Notes: generated from the sequence alone by a model not told the origin. A stretch of DNA of 64,000 nt from Myroides sp. NP-2 (GCF_014145665.1 NZ_JACHTD010000001.1:434001-498000), one strand, 5' to 3'; shown: positions 35,575-45,127, numbered from the stretch's first letter. Numbers and translations: made by a program.

Positions 35575-38418
35575 ATGATTATGAAAGTAAAGTACTTCTT
35601 ATTCTTTTTCACTCTTTGTTTGGCCTGGACCTTACACGCGCAGCAAGGGGATAAAAAACACGGTATTGTGTCCGGACGCGTAATTGATGCTACAGATATG
35701 AGCTCACTTCCCGGCGCAGCTGTATTGTTGAATGATGGAAAACAATACACGATTAGCAATACCAATGGTTACTTTGAATTTTTAAATATACCAGGGGGTG
35801 CGTATACCTTATCGGTTAGTTATATGGGGTATGCACCAATTGAACAAGAGGTTGAGGTAGTTGCAGGACAAAATACCGTAGTCAATTTGAGTTTGTCTAC
35901 TGATATTCAAACCTTAGAAGGGATTGTTATCATTGGAGACCGTTTGAAAGGACAGGCTAAGGCGTTAAACCAACAGAAGAACAACGCCAATGTAACTAAT
36001 GTTATTTCAGCCGATCAAGTGGGGCGTTTTCCCGATTCCAATATTGGAGATGCGTTAAAACGCGTACCGGGAATCACCATGCAGAATGACCAAGGAGAAG
36101 CCCGTAACATCGTGATTCGCGGATTAGCAGCTAGTTTAAATTCCGTAACCCTAAATGGAGATCGCATTCCATCAGCAGAAGGAGATAATCGAAACGTACA
36201 GATGGATTTAATTCCGTCAGATATGATTTCTTCTGTAGAAGTAAATAAAACCCTAACTCCCGATATGGATGCAGATGCTATTGGAGGATCTGTTGATTTA
36301 ATTACCCGTGCATCCCCTTATGGAGAGCGCATTTCTGCTACCGTTGCAGGAGGATATAATCCTATCCGTGAGAAAGGCAACTACATTGGTAGTTTTGTTT
36401 ATGGCAATCGTTTCTTAGATTCTAAATTGGGAATGATAGTAAGCGGATCGTACAACAGCAATAACTTTGGATCGGACAACGTAGAAGCCGTTTGGAGTCA
36501 AGATGAACACGGCAATGTGTACATCAGTGAGTACGACATCAGAAAATACGATGTTCAACGCGTGCGTCGCAGTTTTTCCGGAGCTTTTGACTACAAAATT
36601 AACGACAACCACACGATTTATGCCAGTGCGATGTACAACTGGAGAGATGATAGAGAAAACAGATACCGTGTGCGTTATAGAAGTATTACACCCGAATACG
36701 ATGCGGAAAACAATATTGTGGGATACAAAGGAGATATCCGCAGAGAAACAAAAGGGGGAATTGACAACAGCCGCAATAAGAATACGCGATTAGAAGACCA
36801 ACGCGTACAGCACTATGCGTTGAGTGGAGAGCATTTGTGGTCGAGTAACTTAGATATGGATTGGTCCGTGAACTATTCCCGTGCATCCGAAGATCGTCCA
36901 GGAGAGCGCTACTTGGACTTCCAAAACAAAAAAGTAGCTATGGTAGAGGACTTGTCTAACGGAGATTATCCTTTAATCACAGCTGCTAAAGATACACCAG
37001 AAAACTTCAGCTTTAGAAAGCTAACAGAAAACCACAATTTTACAAAAGACAGTGAGTTTGGAGCAAAATTGAATTTTAGAATTCCGTTTTCTGTAATTGA
37101 AGATCAAAAAGGACGCTTGCGCTTTGGTGGTCGCTTGCGCTTAAAAGACAAAGAACGCGATAATATGTTCTACGAGTATACGCCAATGGAACCTAATTCG
37201 ATTGGAAACCTATCGGAAGTACCTCACAATTACTACGATGGAGCTAAGTTTCAACCAGGTAGTAAGTATGTGCCAGGGTATTTTGCAACCAAGGAATACC
37301 TAGGAGGATTAGATTTGAACAATGCGACTTTATTTGAAAAAGAAGCTAAACCAGAAGAATATCTAGCCTTGAATTACAAAGCCAAAGAAAAAATCTACGC
37401 AGGTTATATCCGTTGGGATCAAGATTTCAACGAAAAACTGTCGATGATTGTTGGTGCACGTGTAGAGCATACAAGTATTGATTATACCGGAAATCACATC
37501 GTAGATGAAAGCGATTTAGTAGGGGAGGTAAACAACACCAACAGCTATACCAACGTCATGCCAAGTTTGACCTTTAAATACACCACGGATCAGGATTGGA
37601 TTTATAGAGCAGCTTTTACGACCGCCTTAGCAAGACCTGATTATTATGCATTAGCCCCTTATATTAGCGTGATCTCTCAAGATAATATGGTGGCTGCTGG
37701 AAATCCAGATCTAAAAGCAACCTATGCCTATAACTTCGATCTAATGGCAGAAAAGTATTTCGAATCGGTAGGGATGTTCTCTGCAGGCGTATTTTACAAA
37801 AACTTAAATGACTTTATTTACACCTATCACTCAGATTCGTTTACCAGAGAAAACTTTGAGACGACTTTCCCTGACCAAGTAAATCCAATCAAAGCAGGAG
37901 ATAAGTGGAAGTTTACCCAACAGCGCAATGGAGATCAAGTGAATCTCTTTGGTGTTGAGGTGGCTTTTCAAAGACAACTTGATTTCATCCCTGGAAAATT
38001 CTTTAAAGGGTTGGGCGTTTATGTAAACTATACCTATACACATTCAGAAGCAAAGGGAATTACCAATGCCGATGGGGAAGTGCGAAAAAACATGGAATTG
38101 CCAGGATCAGCTCCTCATATGTTTAACGGATCACTATCGTGGGAAAATGAGCGCTTTTCTGCGCGTATCTCATTGAACTATTCATCTGATTACTTGGATG
38201 CCTTAGGCGGAGATAGTTTTGAAGATAGCTATTACGACAAACAATTGTTCTTAGATGCTAATGCATCTTACAAAATTACCAAGTATATGCGCATATTTGC
38301 CGAAGCAAATAACCTGACGAATCAACCGTTGAGATACTACCAAGGCGTGAGTAATCGCGTAAAACAAATGGAATACTACCAACCAAAATTTACATTGGGA
38401 ATTAAATTTGATTTATAA
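35575..38418 (+). CDS. TonB-dependent receptor with carboxypeptidase-like N-terminal domain
   Basis: This 947-residue outer-membrane receptor has a signal peptide (cleavage near LHAQQG), a CarboxypepD_reg-like domain (about 30-110, SGRVIDATDMSSLPGAAVLL), a plug domain (about 120-240, VGRFPDSNIGDALKRVPGITMQ and IVIRGL) and a 22-strand barrel ending in QPKFTLGIKFDL, with the terminal aromatic-containing strand. The next two genes encode a phosphatase and a phytase, so the receptor may import phosphorylated organic compounds or their products. A TAAGTTTG -7 element is at 35548-35555; ATG at 35581 is an alternative start. Confidence 0.92.
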   Translation: MIMKVKYFLFFFTLCLAWTLHAQQGDKKHGIVSGRVIDATDMSSLPGAAVLLNDGKQYTISNTNGYFEFLNIPGGAYTLSVSYMGYAPIEQEVEVVAGQNTVVNLSLSTDIQTLEGIVIIGDRLKGQAKALNQQKNNANVTNVISADQVGRFPDSNIGDALKRVPGITMQNDQGEARNIVIRGLAASLNSVTLNGDRIPSAEGDNRNVQMDLIPSDMISSVEVNKTLTPDMDADAIGGSVDLITRASPYGERISATVAGGYNPIREKGNYIGSFVYGNRFLDSKLGMIVSGSYNSNNFGSDNVEAVWSQDEHGNVYISEYDIRKYDVQRVRRSFSGAFDYKINDNHTIYASAMYNWRDDRENRYRVRYRSITPEYDAENNIVGYKGDIRRETKGGIDNSRNKNTRLEDQRVQHYALSGEHLWSSNLDMDWSVNYSRASEDRPGERYLDFQNKKVAMVEDLSNGDYPLITAAKDTPENFSFRKLTENHNFTKDSEFGAKLNFRIPFSVIEDQKGRLRFGGRLRLKDKERDNMFYEYTPMEPNSIGNLSEVPHNYYDGAKFQPGSKYVPGYFATKEYLGGLDLNNATLFEKEAKPEEYLALNYKAKEKIYAGYIRWDQDFNEKLSMIVGARVEHTSIDYTGNHIVDESDLVGEVNNTNSYTNVMPSLTFKYTTDQDWIYRAAFTTALARPDYYALAPYISVISQDNMVAAGNPDLKATYAYNFDLMAEKYFESVGMFSAGVFYKNLNDFIYTYHSDSFTRENFETTFPDQVNPIKAGDKWKFTQQRNGDQVNLFGVEVAFQRQLDFIPGKFFKGLGVYVNYTYTHSEAKGITNADGEVRKNMELPGSAPHMFNGSLSWENERFSARISLNYSSDYLDALGGDSFEDSYYDKQLFLDANASYKITKYMRIFAEANNLTNQPLRYYQGVSNRVKQMEYYQPKFTLGIKFDL

Positions 38419-38440
38419 TATAAAGCATACACAAAAAATA

Positions 38441-38478
38441 AATTACAGCGAATACTTCTATTGGCTGTAATTTTTTAT
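38441..38478 (+). terminator. hairpin between receptor and phosphatase genes
   Basis: AATTACAGC (38441-38449) pairs with GCTGTAATT (38464-38472) followed by T. It could end or attenuate transcription into the phosphatase-phytase pair. Confidence 0.7.
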
Positions 38479-38488
38479 TTTACAACAC

Positions 38489-39487
38489 ATGAAGAAAATA
38501 CTTTACACTTTATTTTTATTTAGTTTCACGGGACTAGCACAGGCACAAACTCCTTTTGAATACGAAAAAAGCACGGGGTATTCCGGACGTAATATTCCAG
38601 GTTTAAACTATCAAGAAGATAGTTTTAATTTCTTAGTTTTAGGAGATTTTGGTCGTGTAGGCGATTACTACCAAAAAGAGGTGGCTCGTGAATTGGGAAA
38701 TGCCATGGTGGTTCTCGATGGAGAATTTATCGTTTCCGTAGGGGATAATTTCTATCCCAATGGCGTAGCGAGTACGCAAGATTATCATTGGATTTCCTCT
38801 TTTGAACAGGTGTATACCAATCCTTCCTTATACGCCAATTGGTATGTAGCTTTGGGCAATCACGATTACTTGGGCAATGTGCAAGCGCAACTAGATTATA
38901 CCCAAGTTAGCAGACGCTGGAATATGCCTGATCGCTATTACAGCAAAACGTTTACATTAGAAAATGGAAAAAAACTACTGTTGGTGGTGATGGATACTAA
39001 TCCGTTTATTGACAATTACCGCAAGAGTGCAAAATATGGCGATTTGCTTGAGCAAGATACAGCTAAACAGATGCAGTGGCTAGAAGAAACCCTAGGGCAG
39101 GCGGATGCAGATGTGCAGTGGAAGGTTGTTGTGGGACATCATCCAATGTACAGTGGTGGCAAGCGAAGAGTAAATAAAGATACCCAGGGGTTTGAACAGA
39201 AATTTGCCGATTTCTTTGATAGCCATCGCGTAGATGCCTATATCTGTGGTCATGAACACGATTTGCAAATCATTAAACCAAAAGAGCGCTATACCACCCA
39301 ATTCCTGTCTGGTGCTGCAAGTGAAGTTCGCCCTTCTGGTACTATGGAACACACCATTTTTGCTGCTGCAGAACCAGGATTTATGGCTTTTTCTATCGCA
39401 GAAGACGAATTAACCGTTCAAGTAGTAAAAGCGACAACACAACAGGCAGAAGTTATTTATACACACACGATAAAAAAGAAAAATTAA
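38489..39487 (+). CDS. purple-acid-phosphatase-like metallophosphoesterase
   Basis: This 332-residue secreted protein has a signal peptide (cleavage after AQAQ) and the five metallophosphoesterase motifs in order: GDFGRVGDYY near 52, GDNFYPNG near 85, GNHDYLG near 124, VVVGHHPMY near 214 and GHEHD near 256. The spacing resembles the single-domain (tartrate-resistant) acid phosphatases. It would release phosphate from esters in the periplasm or outside the cell. Its stop overlaps the first base region of the phytase gene (TAATG), so the two are translationally linked. Confidence 0.88.
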   Translation: MKKILYTLFLFSFTGLAQAQTPFEYEKSTGYSGRNIPGLNYQEDSFNFLVLGDFGRVGDYYQKEVARELGNAMVVLDGEFIVSVGDNFYPNGVASTQDYHWISSFEQVYTNPSLYANWYVALGNHDYLGNVQAQLDYTQVSRRWNMPDRYYSKTFTLENGKKLLLVVMDTNPFIDNYRKSAKYGDLLEQDTAKQMQWLEETLGQADADVQWKVVVGHHPMYSGGKRRVNKDTQGFEQKFADFFDSHRVDAYICGHEHDLQIIKPKERYTTQFLSGAASEVRPSGTMEHTIFAAAEPGFMAFSIAEDELTVQVVKATTQQAEVIYTHTIKKKN

Positions 39488-40554
39488 TGAAAGCACAAGC
39501 CATCTATTTTATATTGAGTTTGACTTTACTCACTGGGTGTAAAGACAAATTAGCTCCCGTTTCACCCCATGCAATTCAACCCCTAGTGGTTACAGAACAA
39601 ACCGTGTTTGATACCGATGATCCCGCTATTTGGATCAATAACAAAGATCAAAGCCAACGCTTGATCATCGGAACAGATAAAGAAAAAGGCGGTGGATTAT
39701 ACGCCTTTGATTTAGAAGGAAAGATTGTGGCTAAATACACCGATATGGCTCGTCCAAATAACGTGGATATTGCCTACAACTTCCCCTATAAAAACGATAC
39801 CATTGACATTGCAGTAGTCACCGAGCGCAAGGCCAATGCCATTCGAATTTTTAAACTACCCGAATTAACGCCTATTGATGGAGGAGGATTAAAAGTGTTT
39901 GAAGGAGAAACAGCAGAAGAATACAATGAACCAATGGGGATTTCACTCTATACCAAAAAAGACAGTGAACCCCCCGTGTTTTACTCTATTGTAGGCCGTA
40001 AAAATGGCCCTGCGAATGAATACTTATGGCAATATGCGTTTGCAGCAAATGCAGAGGGAAAGATAGAACTGAAACTAGCGCGTAAATTTGGTGCGTATAG
40101 CGGAAAGAAAGAAATTGAAGCCATAGCAGTAGACCAAGAATTGGGATATGTCTACTACTCCGATGAAACCGCAGGAGTGCGCAAGTATTATGCAGACCCT
40201 GTAAAGGGGAACGAAGAACTGGCTTTCTTTGTAAAAGGGGATGCCAAACGCGATCATGAAGGAATTGCTATCTACAAAAAGGATGCAACAACGGGATATA
40301 TCGTCCTATCCAATCAACAGGACAATTCCATTCTGGTTTACCCAAGAGAAGGGGAACCGACAAATCCGCATCAACATCAACTAATCACAACCATTCCCGT
40401 AGCAGCAATTGAATGCGATGGTTTGGAAATAACCTCTGTGCCACTGGATCCCAAATTTCCTAAAGGCATGTTAGTGATGATGAGTAATGGCAAGGTGTTT
40501 CATTATTACGACTGGAACATCATCCAAACTCACATTGATAAGGCTCAGAAATAG
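39487..40554 (+). CDS. beta-propeller phytase lipoprotein
   Basis: This 355-residue protein has a lipoprotein signal (lipobox LLTGC, Cys 18) and a six-bladed propeller of the alkaline phytase type. DTDDPAIWI near residue 42, GTDKEKGGGLYAFDL near 59, RPNNVDIAY near 83 and the acidic KEIEAIAVDQELGYVYYSDE near 213 supply the calcium and phosphate sites known from Bacillus phytase. It releases phosphate from phytate and, next to an acid phosphatase and a TonB receptor, forms a phytate or organophosphate scavenging group. No Pho box is evident. Confidence 0.9.
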   Translation: MKAQAIYFILSLTLLTGCKDKLAPVSPHAIQPLVVTEQTVFDTDDPAIWINNKDQSQRLIIGTDKEKGGGLYAFDLEGKIVAKYTDMARPNNVDIAYNFPYKNDTIDIAVVTERKANAIRIFKLPELTPIDGGGLKVFEGETAEEYNEPMGISLYTKKDSEPPVFYSIVGRKNGPANEYLWQYAFAANAEGKIELKLARKFGAYSGKKEIEAIAVDQELGYVYYSDETAGVRKYYADPVKGNEELAFFVKGDAKRDHEGIAIYKKDATTGYIVLSNQQDNSILVYPREGEPTNPHQHQLITTIPVAAIECDGLEITSVPLDPKFPKGMLVMMSNGKVFHYYDWNIIQTHIDKAQK

Positions 40555-40565
40555 AAGATCTACCC

Positions 40566-40606
40566 AAAATGCCCCAAAAAGTGTCAAACTTTTTGGGGCA
40601 TTTTTT
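40566..40606 (+). terminator. terminator after phytase, same stem as at 311
   Basis: TGCCCCAAAAAG (40570-40581) pairs with CTTTTTGGGGCA (40589-40600), followed by TTTTTT. The 12-bp stem is identical to the one at 311-341. Confidence 0.9.
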
Positions 40607-40639
40607 ATGAGTAGAACACAAAAACAAAAGCCGAAAGCC

Positions 40640-40860
40640 GAAAGCCAAATAACAAAATTCATCGAATACCCAAACAAAATATAAACTAGATGAGGTAAAG
40701 CGAGCAACTAATCCATCACGCCAATGTTCAAAGACTTTTCTTTGGGTCTTATTCGAGTCTTGTTCGAGTCTTGTTCGAGTCTTGTTCGAGTCTCCTTCGG
40801 TAAAATGGCCCTCAGCCCAAGTAAATTCGAACATGACTCGAACAACTACCGAAGAAAGCC
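40640..40860. repeat. inverted copy of the 50-bp dispersed repeat and an 11-bp tandem repeat
   Basis: The stretch near 40655-40705 (TTCATCGAATACCCAAACAA, then AAATATAAACTAGATGAGGT) is the reverse complement of the repeat found three times near 35 kb, with several changes. At 40752-40795 TTCGAGTCTTG stands four times in tandem, and GACTCGAA occurs in inverted form at about 40835. The rest of the gap to 41065 is A/T-rich without a gene. Confidence 0.65.
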
Positions 40861-41065
40861 AAAAGAAGTATAAGTTAATGTATGTAAATCTGATGATTAT
40901 CTCTTTTGGATCAAGATGAATATCCCCATTAGCGGTAATTTATACCCACTATCAGAAAAATAAAGAAAGAGGATTTGTTTGTATAAAAAGAAAGTTTTAA
41001 TCCTTGAACAAAGGAAATCAGCTTCCTTTTTGTATCTTTAGGAGATATCAAAAGAAAAACCAGTT

Positions 41066-41938
41066 ATGAATTATACAGAAAAAATGTTGCCATCTACGGC
41101 ATTAAAAGATAAAGTGGTGATTGTTACCGGAGGGGGAAGTGGATTAGGACGATCGATGTCGGCTTACTTTATGGAAATTGGTGCAAAAGTTGTCATTACT
41201 TCTCGCGATATGGAGAAGCTCCAAAAAACGGCCAAAGAACTAGAAGCACAAACTGGAGGGGAATGTTTTCCGGTGAGTTGTGATGTTCGACATTACGATC
41301 AAGTAGAGCAGATGCTACAAGCGGTATTGAACAAATGGGGTAGAGTAGATGTATTGCTCAACAATGCTGCGGGTAATTTTATTTCACCAACAGAGCGACT
41401 ATCGTCTAATGCGTTTGATACCATTGTTGATATTGTGCTAAAAGGAACAAAGAACTGTACGTTGGTCGTGGGTAAACACTGGATTGAACAAAAACAACGC
41501 AATACCGTTGTACTAAATATTACAACGACTTATGCGTGGACGGGATCGGCTTATGTGGTACCTTCTGCGGTGGCCAAAGCAGGTGTTTTAGCCATGACTA
41601 GAAGCTTAGCTGTTGAGTGGGCCAAATACGGCATGCGCTTTAATGCGATTGCCCCGGGTCCATTTCCAACAAAAGGCGCATGGGACCGCCTATTGCCAGG
41701 GGATTTAAAAGAAAAATTCGACCTAGCTAAAAAAATTCCACTGCGCAGAGTAGGTGAACATCAGGAGTTAGCGAATTTAGCAGCGTATTTAATTTCTGAT
41801 TTCTCGAGCTACATCAACGGAGAGGTAATCACCATTGACGGCGGAGAATGGCTACAAGGTGCAGGAGAATTTAATATGCTGGACCAAGTTCCTGAAGAAA
41901 TGTGGGACATGCTTGAAGCCAATATTCGCAAGAAATAA
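41066..41938 (+). CDS. SDR oxidoreductase, 2,4-dienoyl-CoA reductase-like
   Basis: This 290-residue Rossmann-fold enzyme has the NADP-binding TGGGSGLGRSMS near residue 20-31 and NNAAGNF near 97. The usual YxxxK motif is absent; instead the sequence shows TTTYAWTGSAYVVPSAVAKAGV, the arrangement of mitochondrial/peroxisomal-type 2,4-dienoyl-CoA reductases, in which Tyr lies upstream and Ser/Lys in SAVAK. It would reduce dienoyl-CoA during breakdown of unsaturated fatty acids. The TATCTTTA element at about 41032 is a likely promoter. Single gene. Confidence 0.85.
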   Translation: MNYTEKMLPSTALKDKVVIVTGGGSGLGRSMSAYFMEIGAKVVITSRDMEKLQKTAKELEAQTGGECFPVSCDVRHYDQVEQMLQAVLNKWGRVDVLLNNAAGNFISPTERLSSNAFDTIVDIVLKGTKNCTLVVGKHWIEQKQRNTVVLNITTTYAWTGSAYVVPSAVAKAGVLAMTRSLAVEWAKYGMRFNAIAPGPFPTKGAWDRLLPGDLKEKFDLAKKIPLRRVGEHQELANLAAYLISDFSSYINGEVITIDGGEWLQGAGEFNMLDQVPEEMWDMLEANIRKK

Positions 41939-41951
41939 AGGCAAAAAATAT

Positions 41952-41990
41952 AAGGGTATTCTTTTGGATGATAAGAGATTACCCTTTTTT
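41952..41990 (+). terminator. probable terminator after the SDR gene
   Basis: AAGGGTA and TACCCTT with additional TCTT/AAGA pairing inside, followed by a T run. Confidence 0.65.
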
Positions 41991-42088
41991 TATGGAATTG
42001 TTACCGATTGAGAATGTTAATAAAATAGATTTTATATACAGATAAATAATTGTATTTTTACCACTCAAAATTTATTTGATATAAAAAA

Positions 42089-42853
42089 ATGGGGAAAATT
42101 ATAGCTGTTGCCAATCAGAAGGGTGGCGTAGGTAAAACTACGACTTCTGTGAATTTAGCTGCTTCTTTAGGAGCACTTGAAAAAAAGGTATTGTTAATCG
42201 ATGCCGATCCTCAAGCGAACGCTACTTCAGGATTAGGAGTGGATGTTGAAGCTGTTGAAATTGGTACGTATGAAGTACTAGAACACAGCTGCACACCAGC
42301 AGAAGCCGTCGTAGATTGTACAGCTCCCAATGTGTATCTAATTCCTGCACATATCGACTTGGTCGCAATTGAAATTGAATTAGTCGATAAGAAAAATAGA
42401 GAGTATATGCTCAAAGAAGCATTGCAATCCATTAAAAATCACTATGATTACATTATCATTGACTGTGCTCCTTCCTTAGGGTTGTTAACCCTAAACGCAT
42501 TAACTGCAGCCGATTCTGTAATCATTCCCATCCAGTGTGAGTATTTCGCCTTAGAAGGATTGGGAAAACTGTTGAATACCATCAAAAGTGTACAGCGCAT
42601 CCACAACCCTAAATTGGATATCGAAGGGTTGCTATTGACCATGTATGATTCGCGTCTGCGCTTGTCTAATCAAGTAGTAGAAGAAGTACAAAAACACTTT
42701 AATGACATGGTTTTTGATACGATTATCCAACGCAATGTCAAATTAAGTGAGGCACCGAGTTTTGGTGAAAGTATCATAAATTACGATGCAACCAGTAAAG
42801 GTGCTACAAATTATATTAATTTAGCGGAGGAAATAGTAAAAAAGAATCACTAA
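42089..42853 (+). CDS. parA: chromosome partitioning ATPase
   Basis: This 254-residue ParA/Soj protein has the deviant Walker A KGGVGKTT at residues 11-18, the switch with LLIDADPQANATSGLG near 39-54 and IIIDCAPSLGLLTLNAL near 123. There is no N-terminal DNA-binding extension, as in chromosomal ParA. It forms an operon with parB, 24 bases downstream; together they segregate the origin region. No clear 16-bp parS palindrome is seen within this window. Confidence 0.96.
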   Translation: MGKIIAVANQKGGVGKTTTSVNLAASLGALEKKVLLIDADPQANATSGLGVDVEAVEIGTYEVLEHSCTPAEAVVDCTAPNVYLIPAHIDLVAIEIELVDKKNREYMLKEALQSIKNHYDYIIIDCAPSLGLLTLNALTAADSVIIPIQCEYFALEGLGKLLNTIKSVQRIHNPKLDIEGLLLTMYDSRLRLSNQVVEEVQKHFNDMVFDTIIQRNVKLSEAPSFGESIINYDATSKGATNYINLAEEIVKKNH

Positions 42854-42877
42854 AAAATAGGAGAGGAAAGATAAACT

Positions 42878-43780
42878 ATGGCAAAAGCAATCAAAAAACA
42901 AGCTTTAGGAAGAGGATTGTCAGCGTTGTTGAAGGACCCAGATAACGATATCAAGTCCATTGACGATACCAATGCTGATAAAGTTGTGGGGAATATCATT
43001 GAACTGGATGTAGAAGCAATCGAAATTAATCCTTTTCAGCCTCGTACAAATTTTAATGAAGAGTCTTTACAAGAGTTGGCGAGTAGTATTCGCGAACTCG
43101 GCGTGATTCAGCCGATTACGGTTCGAAAAATTGATTTTAATAAATATCAGTTAATTTCAGGGGAAAGAAGGTTAAGAGCATCTAAAATTGCTGGCTTATC
43201 TACGATTCCTGCTTATATTCGCATCGCAAACGACAATGATTCTTTAGTCATGGCTTTGGTTGAAAATATTCAACGCCACGATTTAGATCCCATTGAGATT
43301 GCCATGTCCTATCAACGGTTGATGGAAGAAATCAGCCTGACACAAGAACAAGTCAGTGATCGCGTAGGGAAAAAGCGCTCGACCATTGCCAATTACTTGC
43401 GTCTATTGCGATTAGATCCCATTATTCAAACGGGAATCCGCGACGGATTTATCAGCATGGGACACGGTAGAGCGATTATTAACATCGACGATTTAGACGT
43501 GCAAACGGATATTTATCACAAAATTATTGCGGAGAATTTATCCGTTCGCGATACAGAAGCGCTGGTAAAAAAATATCAAGAAGGCGATAAAGGCGTGGGC
43601 AATGTAAAACCACAACCCAAACCACAACCTGTAGTACCGGAAACCTACAGACAGTCTTTTGGAAAGTTTTTTGGCGCTAAGGTAGATATCAAAGCCAACC
43701 ACAACGGAAAAGGAAAAATCACCATTCCCTTTTACTCAGAAGAAGATTTAGATCGTATCATCAAACTTTTAGAAAAGTAG
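42878..43780 (+). CDS. parB: chromosome partitioning protein ParB
   Basis: This 300-residue protein starts with the short ParA-interacting motif (KKQALGRGLSALLKD), followed by the ParB/Srx CTPase domain (LDVEAIEINPFQPRTNF, GERRLRASKIAG near 95-106, ENIQRHDLDPIE near 126) and an HTH region (EEISLTQEQVSDRVGKKRSTIANYLRLL). A Pro/Lys-rich linker and a C-terminal dimer domain close the chain. ParB binds parS and loads SMC. Its stop codon overlaps the GTG start of the next gene. Confidence 0.96.
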   Translation: MAKAIKKQALGRGLSALLKDPDNDIKSIDDTNADKVVGNIIELDVEAIEINPFQPRTNFNEESLQELASSIRELGVIQPITVRKIDFNKYQLISGERRLRASKIAGLSTIPAYIRIANDNDSLVMALVENIQRHDLDPIEIAMSYQRLMEEISLTQEQVSDRVGKKRSTIANYLRLLRLDPIIQTGIRDGFISMGHGRAIINIDDLDVQTDIYHKIIAENLSVRDTEALVKKYQEGDKGVGNVKPQPKPQPVVPETYRQSFGKFFGAKVDIKANHNGKGKITIPFYSEEDLDRIIKLLEK

Positions 43781-44376
43781 TGAGAAGTAAAGTTTTATTG
43801 ATAATTATTTTCAGTACCTTTTTTCATCTAGCAGGTTTTGCACAAGAAGAAGAAATACTCGAAAAAGATAGTAAAAAAGAAAAAAGAAATAAAGAGGTTG
43901 TTTACAAACCGATTGATCCTGTTGCTCCATCGCGTGCAGCATTCTATACTACAATTGTTCCTGGCTTAGGACAAATTTACAATCGAAAGTACTGGAAAGT
44001 GCCCCTAGTATATGCTGGGATTGGTATTCCTGTTTACTTTTGGGCAGATAACCAACGCAATTACGACCGTTATAGAAACGAGTATAAAAATCGCTTGCAA
44101 GGGAAAGTAGATCAAACAGATGAAACACTAGCGGGACTCGATGAAGAACGCCTGTTAGATGGTCAAAATTTTTACCGCAAGAATAGAGATTTATCTGTTG
44201 TAATCGCCATTGGATTCTATGTTTTAAGTATCGTAGATGCCAATGTAGATGCCCATTTAATGCAGTTTAACGTCAACGAAAACCTGACGATTAAACCCGT
44301 GATTGAGTTCGACCAAAAAAGTTTAACCCAACAACAACAATATCAATACGCGATTAACGTTCAATATCGCTTTTAA
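43780..44376 (+). CDS. DUF5683 family membrane protein
   Basis: This 198-residue protein has a signal peptide (cleavage near GFAQEEE), a charged Lys/Glu region, and two membrane helices, the first in the motif RAAFYTTIVPGLGQIYNRKYWKVPLVYAG and the second near residues 146-160. The GLGQIYN motif is typical of DUF5683. It starts with GTG overlapping the parB stop. The place between parB and dapB is usual in Flavobacteriia; the function is not known. Confidence 0.85.
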   Translation: MRSKVLLIIIFSTFFHLAGFAQEEEILEKDSKKEKRNKEVVYKPIDPVAPSRAAFYTTIVPGLGQIYNRKYWKVPLVYAGIGIPVYFWADNQRNYDRYRNEYKNRLQGKVDQTDETLAGLDEERLLDGQNFYRKNRDLSVVIAIGFYVLSIVDANVDAHLMQFNVNENLTIKPVIEFDQKSLTQQQQYQYAINVQYRF

Positions 44377-44390
44377 TTTAATCCTAACGT

Positions 44391-45098
44391 ATGAAAATAG
44401 CATTGCTAGGCTATGGCAAAATGGGTAAAATCATTGAGCGCATAGCAGTAGAGAGAGGACATGCCATTGTGTATACCAAACAGCGCAATCAAACAACAGG
44501 TAGCTTGTCAGAAGCGGATGTTGCTATTGATTTTAGTGTGCCTTCTATTGCCGTTGACAATATTAAAGAAGCCTTAGCAGCTGGAATTCCCGTGGTAAGT
44601 GGTACGACAGGTTGGTTAGCGCAGTATAACGAAGTCGTGGAGTATTGTCAGGCACATAATAGTGCGTTTCTCTATGGATCCAACTTTAGCTTAGGTGTTA
44701 ATATTTTCTTTGAATTGAACGAGTATCTCGCCAAGATGATGCGCAATCTATCGCAATATCAGGTAGATATGCAAGAGGTACACCATACCGAAAAATTAGA
44801 TGCACCTAGTGGAACAGCCATTACCTTAGCTGAGGGAATTATTGCCCATTCTAACTATGAAGGTTGGACGCTAAACAAGCCATCAAGTACAAATGAAATC
44901 CATATTGATGCGGTAAGAGAAGATCAAGTACCCGGAACACATACGGTGCGCTATGACTCGACTATCGATCAAATAGAAATTAAACACACCGCACATAACC
45001 GCGAAGGCTTTGCCCTTGGTGCAGTAATTGCCTCGGAGTGGATCAAAGATAAAAAAGGTATTTTTTCAATGAAAGATGTTCTTAATTTGAAAAATTAA
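44391..45098 (+). CDS. dapB: 4-hydroxy-tetrahydrodipicolinate reductase
   Basis: DapB takes part in diaminopimelate and lysine synthesis. The 235-residue protein has the nucleotide-binding LLGYGKMGKIIE at residues 4-15, SGTTGW near 71, NFSLGVNIFFELN near 99, the catalytic EVHHTEKLDAPSGTA near 129-143 and HTAHNREGFALGAVIA near 200. It is somewhat shorter than the 270-residue E. coli enzyme, which is usual for Bacteroidota. It is part of the parA-parB-DUF5683-dapB-lepB-wbqC run. Confidence 0.96.
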   Translation: MKIALLGYGKMGKIIERIAVERGHAIVYTKQRNQTTGSLSEADVAIDFSVPSIAVDNIKEALAAGIPVVSGTTGWLAQYNEVVEYCQAHNSAFLYGSNFSLGVNIFFELNEYLAKMMRNLSQYQVDMQEVHHTEKLDAPSGTAITLAEGIIAHSNYEGWTLNKPSSTNEIHIDAVREDQVPGTHTVRYDSTIDQIEIKHTAHNREGFALGAVIASEWIKDKKGIFSMKDVLNLKN

Positions 45099-45127
45099 GT
45101 AACTTGGGAAGTTAAAAAACAAATAGT

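Noticed and set aside
40520..40834. 104-codon minus-strand frame between phytase and SDR genes
   Set aside because: It is made of the terminator, the 11-bp tandem repeat and the dispersed repeat; no coding signal remains outside them.
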